Positions 1 to 7,490 of a stretch of 64,000 nucleotides of DNA are shown here, in pieces. The notes under the pieces were generated by a model. That model ran no database searches. It was not told where the DNA came from and saw only the letters and a program-made list of their open reading frames with translations. Origin of the DNA: Sphingopyxis sp. FD7 (GTDB lineage Bacteria > Pseudomonadota > Alphaproteobacteria > Sphingomonadales > Sphingomonadaceae); the NCBI RefSeq assembly GCF_003609835.1, contig NZ_AP017898.1, forward strand, positions 2,294,001-2,358,000, read 5' to 3'. Position 1 is the stretch's first letter, and each line of letters begins with the position of its first letter. The translations under genes and the position numbers were made by a program.

Positions 1-779
1 TAGTTCTCCAGCAGGATGCGGTTCTTCAGAGTCTGGTGCCAGCGCTCGATCTTGCCCTGGGTCTGAGGGTGGCACGGTGCACCGCGCACATGACTCATCT
101 GCTGAGCTTCGATGTATTCAGCCAGTTCGCCAGCGATGTAGCTGGGACCGTTATCGCTGAGCAGCCTGGGTTTGTGCAGCACGGTGGCGCTGTCGCAGCC
201 CGAGGCAGCCAGCGCCATGTCCAGCGTGTCGGTGACGTCCTCGGCCCGCATGTTGGTGCACAGTTTCCAGGCGATGATGTAGCGCGAGAAGTCGTCGAGC
301 ACGGTCGACAGGTACATCCAGCCCCACCCGATGATCTTGAAGTAGGTGAAGTCGGTTTGCCACATCTCGTTCGGCCGGGTGGTCTTGGTGTGGAACTGAT
401 CGGCGGCCTTGATCACGACATAGGCCGGGCTGGTGATCAGATCATGGGCCTTCAACAGGCGGTAAACCGTGGCTTCCGACACGAAGTAGCGCTTCTCGTC
501 GGTGAACCGCACCGCCAGCTCGCGCGGTGACAGTTCGCTGTAGTCCAGGGCCATCTCGACGATCTGGTCCTGGATATCATCGCCGATGCGGTTCCACACC
601 CGGGTCGGCGCCGACGGCCGATCCTCCAAGGCCTCCGGGCCGCCTTCGAGGAACCGGTCATACCAGCGGTAGAAGGTCCGACGGGCGATGCCGAGCTGGT
701 CCAGCGTGCGTTTGGCGGGCAGGTGCGACTGCTCGACGATCCGGATGATCTCGAGCTTCTCCGAGGCGGGATACCTCAT
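1..779 (-). CDS. IS3-family transposase OrfB (DDE integrase), 3' end missing
   Basis: The frame is open for 259 codons from ATG 779 to the window edge, so the C-terminus is missing. An N-terminal helix-turn-helix-like segment with the motif GIARRTFYRWYDRF is followed by an rve integrase core. The catalytic acidic residues are visible in order: D in WQTDFTYFK, D in LLSDNGPSY, and E in GKIERWHQTLK. It overlaps the OrfA stop as ATGA. A seven-A run in the OrfA mRNA (808-814 on the plus strand) would allow a -1 frameshift into this frame, and the -1 frame stays open through the overlap, as expected for an OrfAB fusion transposase. Confidence 0.9.
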   Translation of the reverse strand, partial: MRYPASEKLEIIRIVEQSHLPAKRTLDQLGIARRTFYRWYDRFLEGGPEALEDRPSAPTRVWNRIGDDIQDQIVEMALDYSELSPRELAVRFTDEKRYFVSEATVYRLLKAHDLITSPAYVVIKAADQFHTKTTRPNEMWQTDFTYFKIIGWGWMYLSTVLDDFSRYIIAWKLCTNMRAEDVTDTLDMALAASGCDSATVLHKPRLLSDNGPSYIAGELAEYIEAQQMSHVRGAPCHPQTQGKIERWHQTLKNRILLEN

Positions 780-1162
780 TCGTCGTCGCCCCCATCCGCG
801 ATCATGCTTTTTTTGAGCAGGCGGTTCTCCAGGGTCAGGTCGGCAACGCATTCCTTCAGGGCGCGGGCTTCGCGGCGCAGATCCTGCACCTCGCCAGTGG
901 TCGCGGCACGGGCGGTGTCGCCGGCCAGGCGGCGCTTGCCGGCTTCCATGAACTCCTTCGACCAGGTGTAATACAGGCTCTGGGCAATGCCTTCCTTGCG
1001 GCACAGCTCGGCGATGCTGTCCTCGCCGCGCAGGCCATCCAGCACGATGCGGATCTTGTCTTCGGCCGAGAAGTGCCGGCGGGTTGCACGCCGGATGTCC
1101 TTCACCACCCGCTCCGCAGGGGCCTTGGTCGGCGATTTTGCATTGGAGGATTTGGGCTTCAT
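776..1162 (-). CDS. IS3-family transposase OrfA (HTH protein)
   Basis: This 128-residue protein has the standard OrfA layout: a basic N-terminus, a helix-turn-helix around residues 28-70 (FSAEDKIRIVLDGLRG through YYTWSKEF), and a C-terminal leucine-zipper-like helix (EARALKECVADLTLENRLLKK). It would bind the element's ends and pair with OrfB. A Shine-Dalgarno-like GAAGGA sits 4-9 bases upstream of ATG 1162, inside the loop of the hairpin at 1145-1201, so translation is probably limited when transcription comes from outside the element. Confidence 0.9.
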   Translation of the reverse strand: MKPKSSNAKSPTKAPAERVVKDIRRATRRHFSAEDKIRIVLDGLRGEDSIAELCRKEGIAQSLYYTWSKEFMEAGKRRLAGDTARAATTGEVQDLRREARALKECVADLTLENRLLKKSMIADGGDDE

Positions 1163-1201
1163 CTTCGTTCCTTCGTCACTACGACGAAGCCCAAATCCTC
1201 C
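1145..1201 (-). promoter_or_regulatory. Hairpin enclosing the ribosome site of the IS OrfA
   Basis: A perfect 16-bp inverted repeat (1145-1160 and 1186-1201, arm GGAGGATTTGGGCTTC) flanks a 25-base loop. The loop holds the OrfA ribosome-binding site, and the 3' arm on the mRNA overlaps the first codons of OrfA. Read-through RNA from outside would fold and hide the start, while an internal promoter starting within the loop would escape. This is a known strategy of insertion sequences; for this copy it is inferred from the sequence. Confidence 0.6.
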
Positions 1202-1264
1202 TTAAATCACAACCTCAAATCTGTGCCATTGGTGCTGACGGGGAGCACCCTGTCCCGGCCAAGC

Positions 1265-2314
1265 TCAGCCCGTGATGAACCTGTTACGATCGGCGTCCAG
1301 CAACTGGGCGATGATGCTCGCCTCCAACGCCGAACCGCCGTGTTGACGCAGATCGTCGTTGAAGTCCCCGAGCGTGGGCATCAGCGAGACCAGTTCAATC
1401 CCTGCTGCTTGTGCACGGTCGGCCAGGATCGCAAAGGCCGCGTCGCCAGCCTTGTCGCGGTCGCGCGCGACATAGAGGCGCCGAAGGTCGCAGCCGAACA
1501 GGATGCCCGCAAGGTGAGCGGACGAGGTGGCAGCAGCCATTGGCACTTTCGGCAAAATTTCGCGCAGCGACAGGACGGTCTCAATGCCTTCGCCGGCGAC
1601 CATGACGTCCGACGTTGGGCCGAATCGGATTGCGTGGCCGAGGATGTTTCCCATCGCCCGTCGCGGTGATGCGACTGCTGCTTTCGCCTTGCCGTTCGGA
1701 TTAAGCCAAGTCCGGTGCGTGCCCGTTTGCACACAATCATCATTGGTCACCGATGCGATCAGGGCCGGGAAGCTGCTCGGAGTGCCGGGACCGTCGTCCT
1801 CATTCGGGCGATAGAAGCAGCGCGGGTGAAATCGCAGCGCGGGCAGATCATCAGTGCGGATGATACCCCGCGAAACGAGATAGGTTGCCGCCAATGTGCC
1901 TGCGACCGGTTTGGAGGCAGCAAACAGTCGCCTTGCAGCAGTTGGCGAACCTGCTCGTGCGGGCGGCGGCTTGATAGATTGGCCAAGTCCGTCGTCAACC
2001 GATGGCGGCAGCGACAGGAACCGTTCGGCCTCGTCAATGGTCTCTGACAGACGGCCGTGGCGCTGGTTGATGCGGATGAGATCGACCAGATCGCCATGTT
2101 CGCCGGTAGCGGCATCGACCCAGTTGCCGACTGCGCCACGCTCGGTTTCGAACAGGCGGACATAGAGGCTGCGCCCAGGCGAACCGGCAATATCGCCGAC
2201 CATCCAGTATCGCCCCTCGCGGCGACCTGCGGGCAGGTAATGGCGGCAGACGGCTTGCGCGTTCTGGGCAAGCCGTTCCGACAGTTCCGCCGCGCGGCTG
2301 GAAGGCCTGCTCAT
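1265..2314 (-). CDS. Toprim-domain primase-like protein
   Basis: This 349-residue protein resembles the Toprim/DUF7146 primase-like proteins that accompany plasmid and island replication or transfer modules. The Toprim signature is clear: a conserved glutamate in VMVAGEGIETVLSLRE and the DxD pair in LYVARDRDKAGDAAF. A leading CHC2-type zinc finger is not visible, so it may act with a partner. ATG 2314 is chosen because it lies right after the stop of the upstream helicase gene (2316), which indicates coupled translation; an in-frame upstream start would run far into that gene. It ends 18 bases from the likely edge of an insertion sequence. The role in priming element replication is inferred from the family. 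Confidence 0.8.
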   Translation of the reverse strand: MSRPSSRAAELSERLAQNAQAVCRHYLPAGRREGRYWMVGDIAGSPGRSLYVRLFETERGAVGNWVDAATGEHGDLVDLIRINQRHGRLSETIDEAERFLSLPPSVDDGLGQSIKPPPARAGSPTAARRLFAASKPVAGTLAATYLVSRGIIRTDDLPALRFHPRCFYRPNEDDGPGTPSSFPALIASVTNDDCVQTGTHRTWLNPNGKAKAAVASPRRAMGNILGHAIRFGPTSDVMVAGEGIETVLSLREILPKVPMAAATSSAHLAGILFGCDLRRLYVARDRDKAGDAAFAILADRAQAAGIELVSLMPTLGDFNDDLRQHGGSALEASIIAQLLDADRNRFITG

Positions 2315-2315
2315 G

Positions 2316-5300
2316 TCACGCGGCTTTCCGGTCGAGGATACGCGCCAGCGGATGGTGCGTGAACAGTCGTTCGAGCACCTGGCAACCCGCCACACGGTCG
2401 TCGGGCACGAACAGCCGGAGCTTCCAGCTGATGATTTCCGAGAACAGTCCCATGGCTTTGAGGCGGTCAACGGCGGTCGGACCGAAGCCGGTCAGCTCGA
2501 TCCGGTTGACCTGCATCAGCCGCGAGCGGCGCAGTTGCAGACCAACTGTCAGGTCGATCACACTATGACCTTCGCGCAGCAACGCCAGAGCTTGCGACGG
2601 CGACAGTTGCGGCGCATCCGCGCTGACCGCATTCGCGGCCCAAGCCTGTGACACCCGGCGACCGACAATGGTCTGGCCGTCGTCCGTGCGCAGGCGATAG
2701 ACGCGCGTCGATTCCTCCGGAAGCCGCTTCCAGATCGGCAGCAGCAGACCGGTGACGATGTGCAGTTCGCTAGTGTCGAACTCGGAGACTTGGGCAACTT
2801 CGGCATCCCATGCCAACCGGAACGCGGACTCGTCGGCCTGTTCCCAACTGGTTTCCTGCAGATGAGCGAGGGCGAAGTTGAGCTTCTCCATGGGCCGGAT
2901 CAGCCGAACACGGCGTTCGACCTCGCCGTCATCGAGCATCAGGCTACGTGCGGGCAATTGCACGGCCGCCCGCTTCGAACGGGAATTGACCAGCAATTTT
3001 GCACCCGGTTCGCGCAGCAAGTCGAGTGCCGCATCGGCGGTCACTGGTGTATTGCGCTCGCGGACAGCGATCGTGAGTAAGCAGGTCTCTGCACCCGTCG
3101 CGGGATGTGCGTAGATCGTCTCGCTGTGCGCCACGGAGAAACTGTCCGCTGTTAGCGTCTCGAGCCCGACATCATATGTGCCGCTAGCCATCGCGCTCTC
3201 GACCTTGGCGGTCAGCAACTGCTCGAACACCGTGAACAGGACGTTCTGCATGGCGATGGTCAGCGCCAGCAGCCGGTTGAGGAAGGTGATGATCGGCGGC
3301 AGTTCGTCCTTCAGGCACCCGCTACCGTCGGTGAGCGACAGCCCGGTCATGCTCTCGAAGGTCGCCAGCGAGCAGTGCTCGACCTTGCCCGCGTAAATCA
3401 GCAGGTAGAACTGGCGCAGCGCGTCGCGGGCATAGGGGCTTTCGAGATTGTCTTCGGGGCGGAACAGGCCTTGCCCGCCGGTCTGGCGCTGCCCGCGCGT
3501 GATTGCGCCAAGAGTGTCGAGCCGCCGAGCAATTGTCGAAAGGAAGCGTTTCTCGGCTTGCACATCGGTTGCCACCGGGCGGAACAGCGGCGGCTGCGCC
3601 TGATTGGTGCGGTTGGTGCGCCCGAGCCCCTGGATCGCAGCATCGGCCTTCCACCCGGCTTCGAGCAGGTAGTGATGTCGCAGCCGCTGGTTCCGACTCC
3701 CGAGATCGGCGTGGTAGCTGCGCCCCGTGCCGCCCGCGTCGGAGAAGACCAGGATCTGCTTCCGGTCCTCCATGAACGCCTGCGCTTCGGCGAGGTTGGC
3801 ATGGACAGGCCGGCTCTCGACCACGAACCGTTCGCCGTCTGCATCGACTTTCCGAACGATCCTGCGGGAACGTCCGGTGACCTCGGCAACCATGTCGGTG
3901 CCGAACCGCTGCACGATCTGGTCGAGCGCGCCCTGGACCGGTTCCATGGACGCCAGATGTTCGATCAGTCGGTCGCGCCGTTCGATGGCCTCCCGGCATT
4001 GGATGACGTTGCCATCGGCATCATAGGCGGGCCGCGAGGCGAGGTTGCCATCGCCGTCTGAATAGGGCTCGTAAAGCTGCGTCGGGAAGCTGTGAGCCAA
4101 ATAGTCCAGAACGTATTCCCTGGGGGTCACGTCGCAGCGGACGTCGTTCCATTCACCCGGATCGATCTCGGCGAGCCGCCGCGACAGCAGCGCTTCACCG
4201 GTCGAGACGATCTGGACGACCGAGGCATGACCATCGGCCAAGCCCTGTTCGATCGCCCGGATCAGGGTCGGGGTCTTCATCGCCGTGATCAGGTGATTGA
4301 AGAAGCGCTGTTTGCTCGATTCGAAGGCGGAGCGGGCCGCAGACTTTGCCTGTGCATTCAAGGTGCCATCGCTGCTGCTGGTCACGCCCGAGGCTTCGAG
4401 CGCGGCGTCGAGGTGGTTGTGGATCACCTGAAACGCCCCGGCGTAGGCGTCGTAAATGCGGACCTGGTCGAGGGTCAGCTGATGTTCGAGCAGTTCGTAC
4501 TCGACGCCTTCGTAGGACAGCGAACGGGCGGAATAGAGCCCGAGTGCCTTGAGGTCGCGGGCCAGCACCTCCATCGCCGCGACGCCGCCTGCCTCGATCG
4601 CCGTGACGAAATCGGTGCGTTTGTCGAACGGGAAGTCCGCGCCGCCCCACAGGCCAAGGCGCTGCGCATAGGCAAGGTTCTCGACCGTGGTCGCCCCGGT
4701 TGCCGAGACGTAGAGGACACGGGCGTCGGGGAGCGCATGTTGCAGCCGCAGTCCCGCACGGCCCTGCTGCGAGGGTGCCGCATCGCCGCGTTCGCTCTTG
4801 CCGCCACCAGCATTCTGCATCGCATGGCTTTCGTCGAAGACAATGACTCCATCGAAGTCGTGCCCAAGCCAATCGACGATCTGCTGGACCCGCGAAACCC
4901 TCCCATCACGCGCATCGCTGCGTAGCGTGGCATAGGTCGTAAAAAGGATGCCCTGATCGAGCCGGATCGGCGCGCCCTGGCGGAAACGGGCGAGCGGGGT
5001 TACCAGCAAGGTTTCCTGGCCCAATGCGCACCAGTCGCGCTGGGCATCCTCGAGCAGTTTATCGGATTTCGAGATCCAGATTGCGCGGCGGCGGCCCTTG
5101 AGCCAATTGTCGAGAATGATCCCGGCAACCTGGCGGCCCTTGCCCGCGCCGGTGCCATCGCCAAGGAACCAGCCCTTGCGGAAGCGCACGGCAGTTTCGC
5201 TGTCGTCGGGGGCGGCCTCGACCTTGTCGTAGGTCGCATCGATGGTCCAGCGCCCTTCGAGATGGGAGGAATGGGCTTCGCCAACATAGATCACGGACTC

Positions 5301-6656
5301 CAGCTGGGCATCCGAGAGCATACCCTGTTCGACAAGGCCTTCAGGCAGGTGCGGCCGGTAGCTCGGCTTGGGCGGCGCGACCGAGGCCATGGCGGCGGAT
5401 TGCACCAGCATGGTCGGATGTGGCCGCGCGTCCGGGATGCGCAGCGACTGGAGCGCATAGGGCTCGTAGAGCGTGTCGCTCAGCCGGGCCATGGCGTCGT
5501 CCGACCAGTCGGCGGTCTCATAGGCAAGTTCCACGCCGCACGGTTCAGCGGAAGGGACAACCGACAGCTTCGTTCGGGCAGTGGTGGCTGAACGTTTGGC
5601 ACTTTGCGCAATCGGCGCGGGAAGCGGTGCAACAGCAACTGGCGAACGTGGCGGAAGGGCAGTGATCAGCCAGCGCAGCAGCGCCGCCAGGTCGGGAGCC
5701 ATGCCCGGTGTGGCCGGGAACGAGGTGGGATCGATGGCGGGCAACTTGTCGATCACCGTCAGTCGGGTTTCGAAGGTCGTGCCGTGCGCCGCATAGACGG
5801 CGCCCGCGATCGGCGCGGTGAACACAACGCGCGCCTTCTCCTGCAAGCGGACGAACGCACTTCGCCATGTACTATGATCGGGCGAGCAGTTCGCGCCGGT
5901 GATGGCGACGAGCCGACCGCCATCGGCAAGCCGGGCGACTGCGGACGACAGATGCCGAAATGCCGTGTCGGCAACGCGGGCCTCGATGCCAAGCGCCGCC
6001 GAGAATGGCGGGTTCATTACGATGCAGGTCGGGACGATGACAGGGTCGAGCCGATCATGGATCTGCGCCGCGTCGTGGACGGAAACATGGCTTTCGCCGA
6101 ACAGCTGGCGCAGCAGCGCAGCCCGTACATCGGCAACCTCGTTCAATGCCAACCTGCTCGCGCCAAGTTCGGCCTGAATGGCGAGCAGACCGGTGCCTGC
6201 CGACGGTTCGAGAACCAGTTCGCCCGGACCGAAGCCTGCCGCGAACCCCGCGATCCATGCCAGCCCCAGCGGCGTCGAGAACTGCTGGTAGAGCTGCATT
6301 TCCTCGCTGCGCCGGGTCTGGGTGGGCGCGAGGGCCGCAATGCGCTCGACCAGTTTCAGCCGGTCGAACGGATCGGCAGACCTAGCATGGATCGCCGGTC
6401 CATAGCGGCGCATGAACAGGACTTGGGCCACCTCGACCGCTTCGTAGGCGGTTTTCCAGTCCCAGGCGCCGCTGGCGTCGCTAGCACCAAAGGCGGATTG
6501 CATGGCGGTACGGATGGCTGAAGAATCGATGCGGCGACCGGCGGCAAGGTGACCGAGCAGGTCTTGGGCTGCCGCGATGATGGCAAGGGCGATGTTGTCC
6601 GGGTCGGAAGCGGCAGGTAGGCGCACGGAAGCGCCCGCCAAAGGCAGGTTGGTCAT
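2316..6656 (-). CDS. Methyltransferase-strawberry notch helicase fusion
   Basis: This 1446-residue protein has an N-terminal Rossmann methyltransferase (motif I VLEPSAGTGLLA about residues 148-159, catalytic-type NPPF at 215-218) and then an SF2 helicase of the 'strawberry notch' type. Helicase motifs are Walker A GDGTGAGKG (499-507), DESH box (608-611), SATGAT motif III (651-656) and the arginine-finger motif GLGRTNRTNQ (1010-1019). The NPPF motif is that of N6-adenine or similar amino-methyltransferases. The family recurs in alphaproteobacterial plasmids and islands beside ParB-like and DUF932 genes; its task there is not established. One base separates it from the primase downstream, so the two are probably one transcript. 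All key motifs are intact. Confidence 0.85.
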   Translation of the reverse strand: MTNLPLAGASVRLPAASDPDNIALAIIAAAQDLLGHLAAGRRIDSSAIRTAMQSAFGASDASGAWDWKTAYEAVEVAQVLFMRRYGPAIHARSADPFDRLKLVERIAALAPTQTRRSEEMQLYQQFSTPLGLAWIAGFAAGFGPGELVLEPSAGTGLLAIQAELGASRLALNEVADVRAALLRQLFGESHVSVHDAAQIHDRLDPVIVPTCIVMNPPFSAALGIEARVADTAFRHLSSAVARLADGGRLVAITGANCSPDHSTWRSAFVRLQEKARVVFTAPIAGAVYAAHGTTFETRLTVIDKLPAIDPTSFPATPGMAPDLAALLRWLITALPPRSPVAVAPLPAPIAQSAKRSATTARTKLSVVPSAEPCGVELAYETADWSDDAMARLSDTLYEPYALQSLRIPDARPHPTMLVQSAAMASVAPPKPSYRPHLPEGLVEQGMLSDAQLESVIYVGEAHSSHLEGRWTIDATYDKVEAAPDDSETAVRFRKGWFLGDGTGAGKGRQVAGIILDNWLKGRRRAIWISKSDKLLEDAQRDWCALGQETLLVTPLARFRQGAPIRLDQGILFTTYATLRSDARDGRVSRVQQIVDWLGHDFDGVIVFDESHAMQNAGGGKSERGDAAPSQQGRAGLRLQHALPDARVLYVSATGATTVENLAYAQRLGLWGGADFPFDKRTDFVTAIEAGGVAAMEVLARDLKALGLYSARSLSYEGVEYELLEHQLTLDQVRIYDAYAGAFQVIHNHLDAALEASGVTSSSDGTLNAQAKSAARSAFESSKQRFFNHLITAMKTPTLIRAIEQGLADGHASVVQIVSTGEALLSRRLAEIDPGEWNDVRCDVTPREYVLDYLAHSFPTQLYEPYSDGDGNLASRPAYDADGNVIQCREAIERRDRLIEHLASMEPVQGALDQIVQRFGTDMVAEVTGRSRRIVRKVDADGERFVVESRPVHANLAEAQAFMEDRKQILVFSDAGGTGRSYHADLGSRNQRLRHHYLLEAGWKADAAIQGLGRTNRTNQAQPPLFRPVATDVQAEKRFLSTIARRLDTLGAITRGQRQTGGQGLFRPEDNLESPYARDALRQFYLLIYAGKVEHCSLATFESMTGLSLTDGSGCLKDELPPIITFLNRLLALTIAMQNVLFTVFEQLLTAKVESAMASGTYDVGLETLTADSFSVAHSETIYAHPATGAETCLLTIAVRERNTPVTADAALDLLREPGAKLLVNSRSKRAAVQLPARSLMLDDGEVERRVRLIRPMEKLNFALAHLQETSWEQADESAFRLAWDAEVAQVSEFDTSELHIVTGLLLPIWKRLPEESTRVYRLRTDDGQTIVGRRVSQAWAANAVSADAPQLSPSQALALLREGHSVIDLTVGLQLRRSRLMQVNRIELTGFGPTAVDRLKAMGLFSEIISWKLRLFVPDDRVAGCQVLERLFTHHPLARILDRKAA

Positions 6657-6701
6657 GGGATTGTCCTTTGATTGAGTGGTGAGAGGCGAAGCGGCCAGAG
6701 C

Positions 6702-6917
6702 TCAGGCGGGCGGGATATAGGCTTCGTAGGGGTTGCCAGGGGCGAGATGGCCGAATGGCGTCATCACGTAATCACCGTCATTGCGACCAACGGCGCAGAG
6801 GACGAAGCGGGTCTCGCCACTCTCGACCTCGGTGCATTCCATCAGCGCCAGGTCACCGGCCTCGGCGGCTTTGAGCAGCGTTTCGAAGTTGCGCCGGGCA
6901 TAGTCAGGAATGGCCAT
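6702..6917 (-). CDS. DUF6117-like small protein
   Basis: This 71-residue protein (starting MAIPDYARRNFETLLKAA) resembles the DUF6117 family that accompanies this type of plasmid or island core; function unknown. There is no signal peptide, membrane helix or metal motif. The start at 6917 is preferred over 6932 because the conserved part begins there. It overlaps the upstream gene by 14 bases and lies 45 bases before the helicase gene, so it probably belongs to the same transcript. Confidence 0.75.
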   Translation of the reverse strand: MAIPDYARRNFETLLKAAEAGDLALMECTEVESGETRFVLCAVGRNDGDYVMTPFGHLAPGNPYEAYIPPA

Positions 6918-7422
6918 GACCGATCTCCCCATTGGCCTGGGCTTCCACGTAGAAGCGGTCGAACAGCGTGTACGTCGATTCCGAGCGGATGGTGCTGGCG
7001 GTGATCAGCATTGCGAGCCCGCCGAAGCCATCAGGCCGCATCTTCGAGCAGGTGAACGCCATGGTGACGGTCAGATGGTCGAGATCCGGCGAGCGGCGGA
7101 CGATATCCTGCAGGACGTCGGCCCAGAGGTCACCGCACATGTCGAGGTCGATGTCGTCATCGCCAAGGATGGCGTCGGCCTGCTCGTCAATCAGCTTCTG
7201 CGCGAGCCGACTGGTTTCGGGCGTCGCGGCATCAAGTGCTGCCCGAACTTCGGCAGCGGGCAGCGAGATCAGGTCGTTCGCGCCGTCTTCGCTGAAATAG
7301 TATGCGGTCTCGCCATTCAGCTCTTCGTCGAAAACCTGTGCGAGGAACATGCGTTCGATCGGCAACATAGCGGCGAGCGGGATCACCGGATCGATCACGG
7401 TGGGCGTGAAATAGTCAGCCAT
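6904..7422 (-). CDS. Hypothetical island protein, 172 residues
   Basis: I do not recognise a domain. The start at 7422 (MADYFTPTVIDPVIPL) is preferred because the longer frame to 7494 would overlap the ParB-like gene and begins with low-complexity, shadow-like sequence. The protein is acidic, with a cluster DDDIDLDMCGD near residue 93, and looks soluble. It lies between the ParB-like gene (68-base gap with a hairpin at 7459-7482) and the DUF6117-like gene, which it overlaps. Its position suggests a structural or housekeeping partner of the island core; nothing more can be said. Confidence 0.7.
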   Translation of the reverse strand: MADYFTPTVIDPVIPLAAMLPIERMFLAQVFDEELNGETAYYFSEDGANDLISLPAAEVRAALDAATPETSRLAQKLIDEQADAILGDDDIDLDMCGDLWADVLQDIVRRSPDLDHLTVTMAFTCSKMRPDGFGGLAMLITASTIRSESTYTLFDRFYVEAQANGEIGHGHS

Positions 7423-7458
7423 GACGTGGCTCCTTGATGGAATTGGGGATGAAGGTTG

Positions 7459-7482
7459 GCGGGGCGACCGGAGCCGCCCCGC
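7459..7482 (-). terminator. Short GC hairpin after the ParB-like gene
   Basis: A 7-bp stem GCGGGGC/GCCCCGC with a 10-base loop lies in the 68-base gap after the ParB-like stop codon. There is no U-tract, so it may be an mRNA-processing or attenuation hairpin rather than a true intrinsic terminator. Confidence 0.35.
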
Positions 7483-7490
7483 GCAGCCGC

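Larger units (their letters stand above)
1..1250 (-). mobile_element. IS3-family insertion sequence, truncated by window edge
   Basis: Two overlapping transposase frames (OrfA 776-1162, OrfB 1-779) define an IS3-family element on the minus strand. Its far end is outside the window, so the terminal repeats cannot be paired. The OrfA-side end must lie between the start of OrfA (1162) and the stop of the neighbouring primase gene (1265); a TG dinucleotide at about 1247 is a plausible terminus, but this is a guess. The primase gene next door appears to end naturally, so this end has not obviously broken a gene. Confidence 0.8.
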
